DNA of 64,000 nucleotides from Allomuricauda sp. F6463D. Its GTDB lineage: Bacteria > Bacteroidota > Bacteroidia > Flavobacteriales > Flavobacteriaceae. Made by a program: the position numbers and the translations under genes. Below, piece after piece: positions 9,942 to 18,163 of this stretch. The notes beneath the pieces were generated by a model, which was given only the letters and a program-made list of their open reading frames with translations, was not told the origin of the DNA and searched no databases. Every line of letters starts with the position of its first letter. The first letter of the stretch is position 1. Location of the stretch: positions 62,001 to 126,000 of the forward strand of contig NZ_JALKAN010000002.1 in NCBI RefSeq assembly GCF_023015965.1, given 5' to 3'.

Positions 9942-10164
9942 ATATTAGAACCAAAACCGTTTCGCTCTCAGATTCAAGAAGCAAGACTTTTTTTTGTAAA
10001 AAACTATATGTCTCGTCTCTTAGCTCCAGTTTCTTGCAACTGATAACAATAGCTCTAAAATCTAATATCTCACATCTTATATCTTTTTAAACAGCAATTC
10101 GTACTTTTAAACCTGCCTTTTATTATTGTTTATTGAACATTGCTAACTGACAATTAAAAAATAC
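9942..10164. repeat. Intergenic degenerate repeat upstream of polA
   Basis: No gene is visible. The stretch 9968-10085 is built of short, imperfect, mutually complementary words: TCAAGAAGCAAGAC near 9974 against GTCTCGTCTCTTAG and TTTCTTGCAACT near 10010-10040, then AAATCTAATATCTCACATC. Such low-complexity inverted arrays occur between genes in many Flavobacteriia. The polA promoter must lie in the last 80 bases, but I see no full TAnnTTTG box there. Confidence 0.45.
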
Positions 10165-12999
10165 ATGTCCGAACAAAAACGTCTTTTTTTACTCGATGCC
10201 TACGCACTTATATTTCGTGGTTATTACGCCTTGATCAAAAACCCACGAATCAACTCCAAGGGAATGGATACCTCAGCAATTATGGGATTTGTAAACTCCC
10301 TTTTTGATGTGATCAAACGTGAAAACCCCGATCATTTGGCCGTTGCTTTTGACAAAGGTGGCAGTGTGGAACGTACCGAAATGTTCGAAGCATACAAAGC
10401 CAACCGGGATGAAACCCCTGATGCCATCCGTATTGCCGTACCATATATTCAGCAAATTTTGCAAGCCATGAAAATTCCCGTAGTGGAATTGGCAGGCTAT
10501 GAGGCCGATGACCTGATAGGCACTTTGGCAAAACAAGCTGAAAAGGAAAACTACAAGGTATTCATGGTTACGCCCGATAAGGATTTTGGACAATTGGTGA
10601 GCGAGAACATTTTTATGTACCGCCCTGCCAGAATGGGCAACGGTATCGAAATATGGGGTATTCCCGAAATACAGAAACGCTTTGGCGTAAAACGTCCGGA
10701 ACAAGTAATCGATTATTTGGGAATGATGGGCGATGCAAGTGATAATATCCCAGGATTGCCCGGTGTGGGAGATAAAACTGCGAAAAAGTTTTTAGAGCAA
10801 TTCGACTCCATGGAAGGTTTGTTGAGCAATACCGATCAGCTCAAAGGCAAAATGAAGGAAAAAGTAGAGGAGAATGCAGAGTTGGGCCGTTTATCGCGGA
10901 AGTTGGCGGAAATCAAAATTGATTGTGATGTGCAATTCCAAGCGGAGGATTATGAAATGTGTCCGCCCGATGCAGAAAAAGTGCAGGAGATTTTTGAAGA
11001 ACTGGAATTCCGAAGACTCAAGGACCAATTCATCAAAATATTTTCGGGCGAGGCGGAAACCACCACCCAAGTGACCAGTACCAAAACAGCCAAAGCAGAG
11101 GCCAAAGTGGCGGGAAGCGGTCAGTTTACCCTATTTGGGGCAGACCCTTCGGACGCTGCTGCCACCATCAAAGATGTAAACAGCCGAAAAACCATTGCCG
11201 ATGTATCCCATTTTTATCAAACCGTAGAGAGTGGACGAGGCATGGAACTCTTTTTGGAACTATTGATGAAACAACCTTCGGTTTGTTTTGATACCGAGAC
11301 CACCTCCCTCAATCCTTTGGAAGCGGAACTGGTGGGCATCGCCTTTAGTTGGTCGCCCGGCAAGGGCTTTTACGTGCCCTTTCCAGATAACGAGAACGAC
11401 GCCAAACCTTTGATTGAAAAATTGCGTCCGTTTTTTGAATCGGAAACCATTGAAAAGGTGGGGCAAAACTTAAAGTACGACATCAAGGTGATGAAAAACT
11501 ACGGAGTGGAGGTGAAAGGCAAGTTGTTTGACACCATGTTGGCCCACTACCTCATCAACCCTGATATGCGCCACAATATGGACGTACTAGCAGAAACCTA
11601 CCTCAACTACACACCCGTTTCCATTACGGAACTTATCGGCAAAAAGGGCAAGAATCAACTCAGTATGCGCGATGTTCCTTTGGAAAAACAAACGGAATAT
11701 GCGGTGGAAGATGCCGATATCACCTTTCAGTTAGGGTTAAAATTTACACCGGAGCTCAAAGAGGCCCAAACCGATAAATTGTTTGATGAAATTGAGATTC
11801 CATTGGTTCGCGTATTGGCCGATATGGAGTTGGAGGGCATCAATCTAGACAAAGATTATTTGAATGGCCTTTCAGAACAATTGGACATCGATATAAAAGA
11901 ATTAGAGCAAAAAATATATAAAGAGGCGGGTGAGGAATTCAATATTGCCTCCCCAAAACAGTTGGGTGAAATCCTTTTTGGCAAATTGAAGCTGGTTGAC
12001 AAACCCAAAAAGACCAAAACGGGTCAATTTTCCACTTCGGAAGATGTGCTCTCCTATTTAGCAAAAGACCACGATATTATTCGGAGCGTACTGGATTACC
12101 GTGGATTGGCGAAACTAAAAAGCACTTATGTAGATGCGTTGCCCAACGAAGTACAGGAAAAAACAGGCCGCGTGCATACCGACTATATGCAAACCGTTGC
12201 CGCAACGGGCCGATTGAGCAGCAATAACCCAAACCTTCAGAACATCCCCATCCGAACAGAACGAGGGCGACAAGTCCGAAAAGCCTTTATCCCACGGGAT
12301 GAAAACTATGTTTTATTGGCAGCGGATTATTCTCAGATAGAACTCCGTATTATTGCGGCATTGAGCGAAGAAGACACTATGATTTCAGCCTTTAAAAATG
12401 GTGAGGATATTCATGCTTCCACGGCATCCAAGGTATTTAACGTACCAATCGAGGAAGTGACCCGAGAACAGCGTAGCAATGCCAAAACGGTAAACTTTGG
12501 GATTATTTACGGAGTTTCCGCCTTTGGACTGAGCAACCAAACGGATTTGAGCCGTGGCGAGGCCAAAGAACTGATTGATACGTATTACAAAACCTACCCG
12601 AAACTACGCAATTACATGAGCGAGCAGGTAGATTTTGCCCGTGATAACGGCTATGTGCAAACGGTATTGGGACGGCGTCGCTATTTAAAGGATATCAACG
12701 CGGGCAACCAAGTAGTACGCGGGGCAGCAGAACGAAATGCGGTGAACGCTCCCATTCAGGGGAGTGCGGCGGATATCATTAAAATTGCGATGATCAACAT
12801 CCACAAAAAGCTTTCCGAAGGAAAGTACAAGACCAAGATGTTATTGCAGGTACATGATGAATTGGTATTTGATTGCTATAAACCCGAACTGGAAGAGATG
12901 AAGGAACTCATTAAAAATGAAATGGAACATGCCTACGAACTTTCGGTACCGTTAGATGTGGAAGTTGGGATTGGTGATAATTGGTTGGAGGCGCATTAG
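10165..12999 (+). CDS. polA: DNA polymerase I
   Basis: At 944 residues this is a full-length Pol I for Okazaki fragment maturation and repair. Residues 1-290 form the 5'-3' exonuclease (LLDAYALIFRGYYAL, AGYEADDLIGTLA, TPDKDFGQLV, GLPGVGDKTA). Residues about 345-530 form the 3'-5' proofreading domain, with FDTET (D376, E378), NLKYDIKV and YAVEDADITF, so proofreading residues are kept. The polymerase domain follows, with DYSQIELR near 722, the RSNAKTVNFGIIYG O-helix and QVHDELVF near 895. The linker at about 290-345 is variable. It is monocistronic. Confidence 0.97.
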   Translation: MSEQKRLFLLDAYALIFRGYYALIKNPRINSKGMDTSAIMGFVNSLFDVIKRENPDHLAVAFDKGGSVERTEMFEAYKANRDETPDAIRIAVPYIQQILQAMKIPVVELAGYEADDLIGTLAKQAEKENYKVFMVTPDKDFGQLVSENIFMYRPARMGNGIEIWGIPEIQKRFGVKRPEQVIDYLGMMGDASDNIPGLPGVGDKTAKKFLEQFDSMEGLLSNTDQLKGKMKEKVEENAELGRLSRKLAEIKIDCDVQFQAEDYEMCPPDAEKVQEIFEELEFRRLKDQFIKIFSGEAETTTQVTSTKTAKAEAKVAGSGQFTLFGADPSDAAATIKDVNSRKTIADVSHFYQTVESGRGMELFLELLMKQPSVCFDTETTSLNPLEAELVGIAFSWSPGKGFYVPFPDNENDAKPLIEKLRPFFESETIEKVGQNLKYDIKVMKNYGVEVKGKLFDTMLAHYLINPDMRHNMDVLAETYLNYTPVSITELIGKKGKNQLSMRDVPLEKQTEYAVEDADITFQLGLKFTPELKEAQTDKLFDEIEIPLVRVLADMELEGINLDKDYLNGLSEQLDIDIKELEQKIYKEAGEEFNIASPKQLGEILFGKLKLVDKPKKTKTGQFSTSEDVLSYLAKDHDIIRSVLDYRGLAKLKSTYVDALPNEVQEKTGRVHTDYMQTVAATGRLSSNNPNLQNIPIRTERGRQVRKAFIPRDENYVLLAADYSQIELRIIAALSEEDTMISAFKNGEDIHASTASKVFNVPIEEVTREQRSNAKTVNFGIIYGVSAFGLSNQTDLSRGEAKELIDTYYKTYPKLRNYMSEQVDFARDNGYVQTVLGRRRYLKDINAGNQVVRGAAERNAVNAPIQGSAADIIKIAMINIHKKLSEGKYKTKMLLQVHDELVFDCYKPELEEMKELIKNEMEHAYELSVPLDVEVGIGDNWLEAH

Positions 13000-13081
13000 G
13001 CATATCTTTTTCTCCTCAAATATGGAAAAGAGTATCAAATTGAAATTTATCCTTTTGGGTTTGTAAGTCTACATCACCGTT

Positions 13082-14317
13082 GTGGACAAACACCTTTCAC
13101 AAGACTTGCTTTCTGATTTTAACGAAATGAAACCCTCCAAAATCATACTCCCAATCATTGTGTTGTCACAGTTTTGCTGCACATCGCTTTGGTTTGCGGG
13201 CAATGGGGTCATGGGCGACTTGGTTAGCACTTTTGGGTTAAGTGAAAGCGCAGTGGGACATTTGACCTCAGCGGTTCAATTTGGGTTTATAGTCGGCACC
13301 TTAGTATTTGCCATTTTATCGATTTCCGACCTCTTCTCCCCATCCAAAGTGTTTTTTTGGTGTGCTGTTTTGGGTGCATTGTTCAATTTAGGGATGATTT
13401 GGGAAGGTAATGGCTTGGCGAGCATTCTTTCCTTTCGATTTTTTACAGGCTTTTTTCTCGCGGGCATCTATCCCGTAGGGATGAAGATTGCTGCTGATTA
13501 TTACGAAAAAGGTCTTGGTAAATCCCTAGGATATTTGGTGGGCGCATTGGTGGTCGGAACAGCATTTCCACATTTATTAAAAGAGATGACCCATGCATTG
13601 TCGTGGAAAGCGGTGCTAATGGCCACCTCATTCTTAGCCGTTTTGGGTGGCGCTCTAATGGTAAGTTTAGTACCCGATGGCCCATTCCGAAAACCAGGTC
13701 AAAAAATACATTTATTGGCATTTTTAAAAGTGTTTCAAAATAAAACTTTCCGCTCCGCAGCCTTCGGCTATTTTGGTCACATGTGGGAATTATATACATT
13801 CTGGGCATTTGTTCCCATTATATTACAAACTTATATGCTGGTTCATCCAAATGTAAGCTTCAACATTCCGTTATTGTCCTTTATAATTATTGCCATCGGT
13901 GGTTTGGCATGTGTGCTGGGCGGCTATGTAGCAGAAGTATTGGAAACTAAAAGTGTAGCGTTTATGGCTTTGTTGTTTTCCTGTATTTGCTGCTTGATTT
14001 CTCCTTTGCTTTTTATACAGGATTCCGAAGTGGTTTTTGTGGCATTTCTCATTTTTTGTGGCCTGGTGGTTATCGCGGACTCCCCCCTGTTTTCTACCTT
14101 GGTGGCACAAAATGCATCCCCCGAAATAAAGGGCACGGCATTGACCATAGTAAACAGCATAGGTTTTGCCATCACCATCATCAGCATTCAGTTACTCAAT
14201 GAAATGCGAATCTGGACGAGTTCCAATATGGTTTATATGATTTTGGCTTTGGGTCCAATTTTGGGTTTGATGGCAATGGCATCAAAAAACAAAGTGCACA
14301 ATGCCGTCACCAAATAA
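13082..14317 (+). CDS. MFS transporter
   Basis: A 12-helix major facilitator protein of up to 411 residues. The frame opens with a GTG at 13082, but the ATG at 13127 (MKPSKIILPIIVLSQ) directly precedes the first membrane helix and is the likelier start, giving 396 residues. The first half has GNGVMGDLVSTFGLSESAVG and a long loop after helix six; the second half has eight further hydrophobic stretches, among them GGLACVLGGYVAEVLETK. No substrate can be read from the sequence. It lies 32 bp before a small thioredoxin gene and may be co-transcribed with it. Confidence 0.85.
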   Translation: MDKHLSQDLLSDFNEMKPSKIILPIIVLSQFCCTSLWFAGNGVMGDLVSTFGLSESAVGHLTSAVQFGFIVGTLVFAILSISDLFSPSKVFFWCAVLGALFNLGMIWEGNGLASILSFRFFTGFFLAGIYPVGMKIAADYYEKGLGKSLGYLVGALVVGTAFPHLLKEMTHALSWKAVLMATSFLAVLGGALMVSLVPDGPFRKPGQKIHLLAFLKVFQNKTFRSAAFGYFGHMWELYTFWAFVPIILQTYMLVHPNVSFNIPLLSFIIIAIGGLACVLGGYVAEVLETKSVAFMALLFSCICCLISPLLFIQDSEVVFVAFLIFCGLVVIADSPLFSTLVAQNASPEIKGTALTIVNSIGFAITIISIQLLNEMRIWTSSNMVYMILALGPILGLMAMASKNKVHNAVTK

Positions 14318-14349
14318 ATCAGTAACATTAAAAATTGATATAAACTCTT

Positions 14350-14619
14350 ATGACAGAACTTCAATTTTTTACCGGTAAAACCTGCGGGGTCTGCAAGGTG
14401 CTAAAACCAAAATTACTGGAAGCCGTAGAGGAAAACTTTCCAAATGTGAGCATCCGTGTGGTGGATGTTGAGGAAGAAACGGAGCTTGCCGGACAATCTA
14501 TGGTATTTACATTACCAGTGGTCATCATTAAAGTTGATAATAGGGAAATGGCTCGTTTTGCTAGGAGTTTTGCCGTATACGAGGTTATGGATAAACTAAA
14601 ACGCCTTAGTGGGGAATAA
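14350..14619 (+). CDS. Small thioredoxin family protein (CGVC active site)
   Basis: An 89-residue thioredoxin fold with the redox motif CGVC at residues 12-15 (FFTGKTCGVCKVLKP) and a cis-proline segment FTLPVVIIKVDN near 56-67. It is cytosolic, since no signal peptide is seen. It probably reduces disulfides of an unknown partner. Contrast the cysteine-free fold encoded at 6510-6806. Confidence 0.88.
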   Translation: MTELQFFTGKTCGVCKVLKPKLLEAVEENFPNVSIRVVDVEEETELAGQSMVFTLPVVIIKVDNREMARFARSFAVYEVMDKLKRLSGE

Positions 14620-14657
14620 CATCCACACCCTAAAAAACAAAAACTTCAAAAATTAAA

Positions 14658-14682
14658 AAAGACACCCAACCGGTGCCTTTTT
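14658..14682 (+). terminator. Terminator-like hairpin after the small thioredoxin gene
   Basis: AAAAGACACC / GGTGCCTTTTT with one mismatch and loop CAACC, followed by T5. The GH2 remnant starts about 15-25 bp after it. Confidence 0.6.
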
Positions 14683-14695
14683 CATTCCTTTTCAT

Positions 14696-15535
14696 AGCAT
14701 TACCTCAATTGCCAAAGGAAGGGCCAATTCCAGAGCAGATGCTGAGAAAGTTCTGGGTTATATCAAGGAAATGGGCGGGAACTACGTACGCCTATCCCAC
14801 TACCCCCACAATGAGCACATTGTTAGGTTAGCTGACGAAATGGGAATTTTGGTCTGGGAGGAAAATCCTGTTTACTGGACCATTCAATGGAGCAATAAAG
14901 AAACCTACACAAATGCTGAAAACCAGCTACAAGAAATGATTGTAAGGGATAAAAACCGTGCGGCTGTAATCATCTGGTCCATGGCCAACGAAACCCCAGT
15001 AAGTGAAATACGAACCACCTTTTTGGGCAACCTCATCAAAACAGCCAGAAAAATGGACCCTACACGATTGATAAGTGCGGCACTGGAACAGAGCAGTGAT
15101 ATACATAATCCTGATATCAAACATATTGATGATCCATTGGCCGAGTTAGTGGACATACTTTCCTTTAACCAGTATATAGGTTGGTATATCGGCACCCCCG
15201 AAATATGCAAAACCACACAATGGAAGATTAGCCAAAACAAACCCGTGGTCATTTCCGAGTTTGGAGCGGGCGCCAAACAAGGGTTCCACAAAGATAAAAC
15301 CACCCGATGGACAGAGGAGTACCAAGAATATCTGTACGTAGAAACTTTGGCAATGTTGCAAAAAATAGATCAATTGAGCGGAATGTCGCCTTGGATCTTG
15401 GTAGATTATAGGTCCCCAAGAAGACCTCTGCCCAATATCCAGGATGATTACAATAGAAAGGGATTGATATCCGAAGACGGCAAAAAGAAAAAAGCCTTCT
15501 GGGTGCTAAAAAATTTTTATGACCATTGGGAATAA
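14696..15535 (+). pseudogene. 5'-truncated glycoside hydrolase family 2 (beta-galactosidase/beta-glucuronidase type)
   Basis: Homology is visible from about 14708 (AKGRANSRADAEKVLGYIKEM), ahead of the first ATG at 14771. The frame continues with VRLSHYPHNE, ADEMGILVWEENPVYW, the acid/base motif WSMANETP (E74 counted from 14771) and the nucleophile motif VISEFGAG (E163). This is the C-terminal part of the GH2 TIM barrel with both catalytic glutamates. The sugar-binding, Ig-like and first barrel strands and any signal peptide, more than 300 residues, are missing. A complete barrel cannot form, so I call it a remnant. It lies directly behind a terminator-like hairpin, which suggests a deletion that removed the promoter and 5' part. 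Confidence 0.78.
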
Positions 15536-15552
15536 ATCAGTTTATAAACGGC

Positions 15553-15594
15553 ATGAAAACACTAACTTTCCTATTACTTAGGATGGCGTTGTGA
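15553..15594 (+). pseudogene. Possible signal-peptide remnant
   Basis: A 13-codon frame, MKTLTFLLLRMAL followed by stop, overlaps the GTG start of the next gene by four bases. It looks like the beginning of an exported protein whose remainder is lost, next to the truncated GH2 gene. It could equally be chance. Confidence 0.25.
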
Positions 15595-16328
15595 AATTAA
15601 ACTACATTTTTCTATTATTGGCCTTGGTCGCTGAGATAATCGGCACCATTGGCGGCTTTGGCTCTTCGGTGTTTTTTGTGCCGCTGGGCAATTTTTATTT
15701 TGATTTTTACTCCGTTTTGGGCATGACGGCCATTTTTCATCTGTCCAGTAACTTGAGTAAAATCTTTCTATTCAAAAAAGGATTGGACAAAAAGCTGCTA
15801 TTGTACATCGGGGTTCCATCCGTGCTTTTTGTAATTGTAGGCGGGTTTTTGTCCAAGGTTGTAGATAGCGGTGCATTGGAAATAGTGTTGGGTGCATTTT
15901 TGGTTGTCTTCAGTCTTTTGTTCCTCATCAAAACTGAGATTATCGTACTTCCCAATAAAAAAAACTCCATAATCGGAGGGGCATTGTCTGGTTTCTCTGC
16001 AGGACTTTTGGGTACCGGAGGTGCTATTCGTGGGCTTACCATGGCAGCCTTCAACTTGGAAAAAAATGCCTTTATTGCCACCTCGGCATTTATCGACTTT
16101 ATGATTGATTTTTCGCGAACCTTTGTCTATTACGGAAACGGGTATATTGGAAAACAAGAACTGACCTATCTTCCTTTTTTGTTTGCCATTGGATTGGTGG
16201 GCACTTATTTGGGCAAACGAATATTAAATTATATCCCACAGGACAAGTTCAGGAAAATCAGTTTAATCTTGATTCTACTTATCGGGCTGGCAACGATAAC
16301 CATGTTGGGGTTTGATTACTGGGGGTGA
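15591..16328 (+). CDS. TauE/SafE family permease (sulfite/organosulfonate exporter type)
   Basis: A 245-residue integral membrane protein with about eight helices. It shows the two family repeats: EIIGTIGGFGSSVFFVP near residues 15-31 and GFSAGLLGTGGAIRGLTMA near 130-148. The start is a GTG; no in-frame ATG exists near it. Family members move sulfite, sulfoacetate or related anions, but the substrate here is unknown. The 3' end overlaps the convergent MarR gene by 13 bp. Confidence 0.87.
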   Translation: MKLNYIFLLLALVAEIIGTIGGFGSSVFFVPLGNFYFDFYSVLGMTAIFHLSSNLSKIFLFKKGLDKKLLLYIGVPSVLFVIVGGFLSKVVDSGALEIVLGAFLVVFSLLFLIKTEIIVLPNKKNSIIGGALSGFSAGLLGTGGAIRGLTMAAFNLEKNAFIATSAFIDFMIDFSRTFVYYGNGYIGKQELTYLPFLFAIGLVGTYLGKRILNYIPQDKFRKISLILILLIGLATITMLGFDYWG

Positions 16329-16789
16329 TCTTCTTCGTAGTTCTCGCCTATTTTGTCCAAAACCCTTAAAAAGGTTTCAAACTCGGAAGCCCCAATATCT
16401 TTTAAAGCTAATTTTCGCAATTGAAGCGCTCGGGGAAGGGTCAAATTCAAAATTTCCTGACCCTTGGGTGACAATTCCAACTTAAAACGCTTTTGGTCCC
16501 CTTCAAAACGAGTTTTGGAAATCCACCCTTTGCGTTCCAATCCTCCAATCACCCTGGAAGTTGTGGCACGGTTACGAAAGTTTTCATTTACAATATCTCG
16601 CTGACTTGCCCCCTCCCCTAGTTGGTGGATTTGATGCAAAATCACCCATTGCTCAATAGTAGTATCCACCCCAAGTTCATCAAAGGTGCGCAAATATGCT
16701 TTTTGGATCTTACGGAGTACCAAATCCAAATGGAACCCCATTCCCTGTATTTCATCTATACGATTGAGCATTCTTCTAGGAATAGCCAC
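16316..16789 (-). CDS. MarR family transcriptional regulator, probably of tyrosine catabolism
   Basis: The 157 residues form a winged helix-turn-helix of MarR type: TIEQWVILHQIHQLGEGASQRDIV (about 40-63), recognition helix RNRATTSRVIGGLERKGWI (about 68-86) and wing SKTRFEGDQKRFKLELSPKG (about 87-106). It is divergent from hppD, with 159 bp between the start codons. That gap holds repeated TTGTTGA words and a palindrome on the hppD promoter, so it likely represses the hppD genes and is released by an aromatic ligand. The ligand is inferred, not seen. Confidence 0.88.
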   Translation of the reverse strand: MAIPRRMLNRIDEIQGMGFHLDLVLRKIQKAYLRTFDELGVDTTIEQWVILHQIHQLGEGASQRDIVNENFRNRATTSRVIGGLERKGWISKTRFEGDQKRFKLELSPKGQEILNLTLPRALQLRKLALKDIGASEFETFLRVLDKIGENYEEDHPQ

Positions 16790-16806
16790 AAAAATAGGGA
16801 TTCCGA

Positions 16807-16871
16807 TTTTGTTGACTATGACGACATCAAAATATCGCGATAAATTTTAACTCAAATTTCTGTCAACAAAA
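16807..16871. promoter_or_regulatory. 10-bp inverted repeat between marR and hppD
   Basis: TTTTGTTGAC at 16807-16816 has its exact reverse complement GTCAACAAAA at 16862-16871. The word TTGTTGA recurs in the palindrome on the hppD promoter. These may be MarR binding half-sites that also control marR itself. Confidence 0.4.
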
Positions 16872-16894
16872 CCACTTTGATGTTTCAAAATCAT

Positions 16895-16917
16895 TATTTT
16901 TGTTGTTGATGCAACAA
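16895..16917 (+). promoter_or_regulatory. hppD promoter -7 box with overlapping operator palindrome
   Basis: The Bacteroidota -7 element TATTTTTG lies at 16895-16902. It is followed directly by the palindrome TTGTTG-ATG-CAACAA at 16903-16917, which would cover the transcription start. A repressor site here would block initiation. The -33 TTTG at 16876-16879 has a short spacer of 15 bp. Confidence 0.6.
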
Positions 16918-16948
16918 TAAAGACTGAACAATAAAAAAATATACTACC

Positions 16949-18082
16949 ATGGAGACATCAACAATTTCAAAAGCACAGGAAACTTCCGCAGATTTTATGC
17001 CTATTAATGGAACAGACTACGTAGAGTTATACGTTGGTAATTCCAAACAAGCCGCACACTTCTACAAAACCGCCTTTGGTTTTCAATCCTATGCACAGGC
17101 TGGTCTACAAACCGGGCTCCAAGACCGTGAAAGCTACGTTGTGATACAAGACAAAATCCGATTGGTACTGACCTCTCCCCTTAAAAGTGGAACAGTGATC
17201 GGAAAGCATATCGACAAACACGGTGATGGGGTAAAAGTTGTGGCCCTTTGGGTGGATGATGCTACCCAAGCGTATAACAACGCTATGGAAAGAGGTGCCA
17301 AATCTTACATGGAACCACAAGTGGAAGAGGACAAAGATGGAAAAGTGGTCCGTGCTGGAATTTACACTTACGGTGAGACTGTTCATATTTTTGTAGAGCG
17401 AAAAGATTACAATGGAACATTTCTGCCAGGCTTCAAAAAATGGGAGACACCAGACTATAATCCAGCACCAACCGGTTTAAAATTTGTAGATCACATGGTT
17501 GGTAATGTTGGGTGGAACAAAATGAACCATTGGGTCAAATTTTATGAGGACGTACTTGGTTTTAAAAACATTCTTTCGTTTGATGACAACGATATCTCTA
17601 CCGACTATACCGCTTTAATGAGCAAAGTAATGAGCAATGGAAACGGTCGTATCAAATTTCCTATCAACGAACCTGCCGAAGGCAAGAAAAAATCGCAAGT
17701 AGAGGAATATCTCGATTTTTATGAAGACGAAGGGGTCCAGCACATTGCCGTGGCCACCGATGATATTATAAAAACCGTACGTGATCTAAGAAGTCGTGGC
17801 GTGGAGTTCTTGCAAGTCCCCGACACCTATTATGACGCCGTTACCGATCGTGTTGGTGAAATTGATGAGGATATTGCCCCATTAAAAGAATTGGGTATCT
17901 TGGTGGACCGTGACGATGAAGGGTACTTGCTTCAAATCTTTACCAAGCCCGTAGAGCCCAGACCTACTATGTTCTTCGAAATTATCCAAAGAAAAGGAGC
18001 TCAGTCATTTGGAAAAGGTAACTTTAAAGCACTGTTCGAAGCCATAGAGCGCGAGCAAGAGCTTCGGGGTACATTACATTAA
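16949..18082 (+). CDS. hppD: 4-hydroxyphenylpyruvate dioxygenase
   Basis: A 377-residue enzyme that converts 4-hydroxyphenylpyruvate to homogentisate, the second step of tyrosine breakdown. It has two VOC domains: residues about 20-150 and 170-345. The facial triad is visible in VDHMVGNVG (His), VQHIAVATDDI (His) and FFEIIQRKG (Glu). The C-terminal QSFGKGNFKALFEAIEREQ is the family's gating helix. It is the first gene of the cluster with hmgA and fahA. Confidence 0.96.
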   Translation: METSTISKAQETSADFMPINGTDYVELYVGNSKQAAHFYKTAFGFQSYAQAGLQTGLQDRESYVVIQDKIRLVLTSPLKSGTVIGKHIDKHGDGVKVVALWVDDATQAYNNAMERGAKSYMEPQVEEDKDGKVVRAGIYTYGETVHIFVERKDYNGTFLPGFKKWETPDYNPAPTGLKFVDHMVGNVGWNKMNHWVKFYEDVLGFKNILSFDDNDISTDYTALMSKVMSNGNGRIKFPINEPAEGKKKSQVEEYLDFYEDEGVQHIAVATDDIIKTVRDLRSRGVEFLQVPDTYYDAVTDRVGEIDEDIAPLKELGILVDRDDEGYLLQIFTKPVEPRPTMFFEIIQRKGAQSFGKGNFKALFEAIEREQELRGTLH

Positions 18083-18083
18083 T

Positions 18084-18160
18084 CATAGTTAAGAGTAATG
18101 AGTGTTGTGTTATGAATCTTCTGAACTCTAAACTCTGAACTCCTAACTCAAAACTTAGAA
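18084..18160. repeat. Degenerate GAGTTA/AACTCT inverted repeat between hppD and hmgA
   Basis: Left words GTTAAGAGTAATGAGT, right words GAACTCTAAACTCTGAACTCC. The two arms can pair imperfectly into a hairpin. It resembles the low-complexity array in front of polA. Confidence 0.5.
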
Positions 18161-18163
18161 AAG

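Noticed and set aside
13023..13067. 14-codon frame MEKSIKLKFILLGL before the MFS gene
   Set aside because: Too short to judge, without conserved context; it may be chance.
16836..16843. ATCGCGAT palindrome in the marR-hppD gap
   Set aside because: An 8-bp palindrome with no second copy; not distinguishable from chance.
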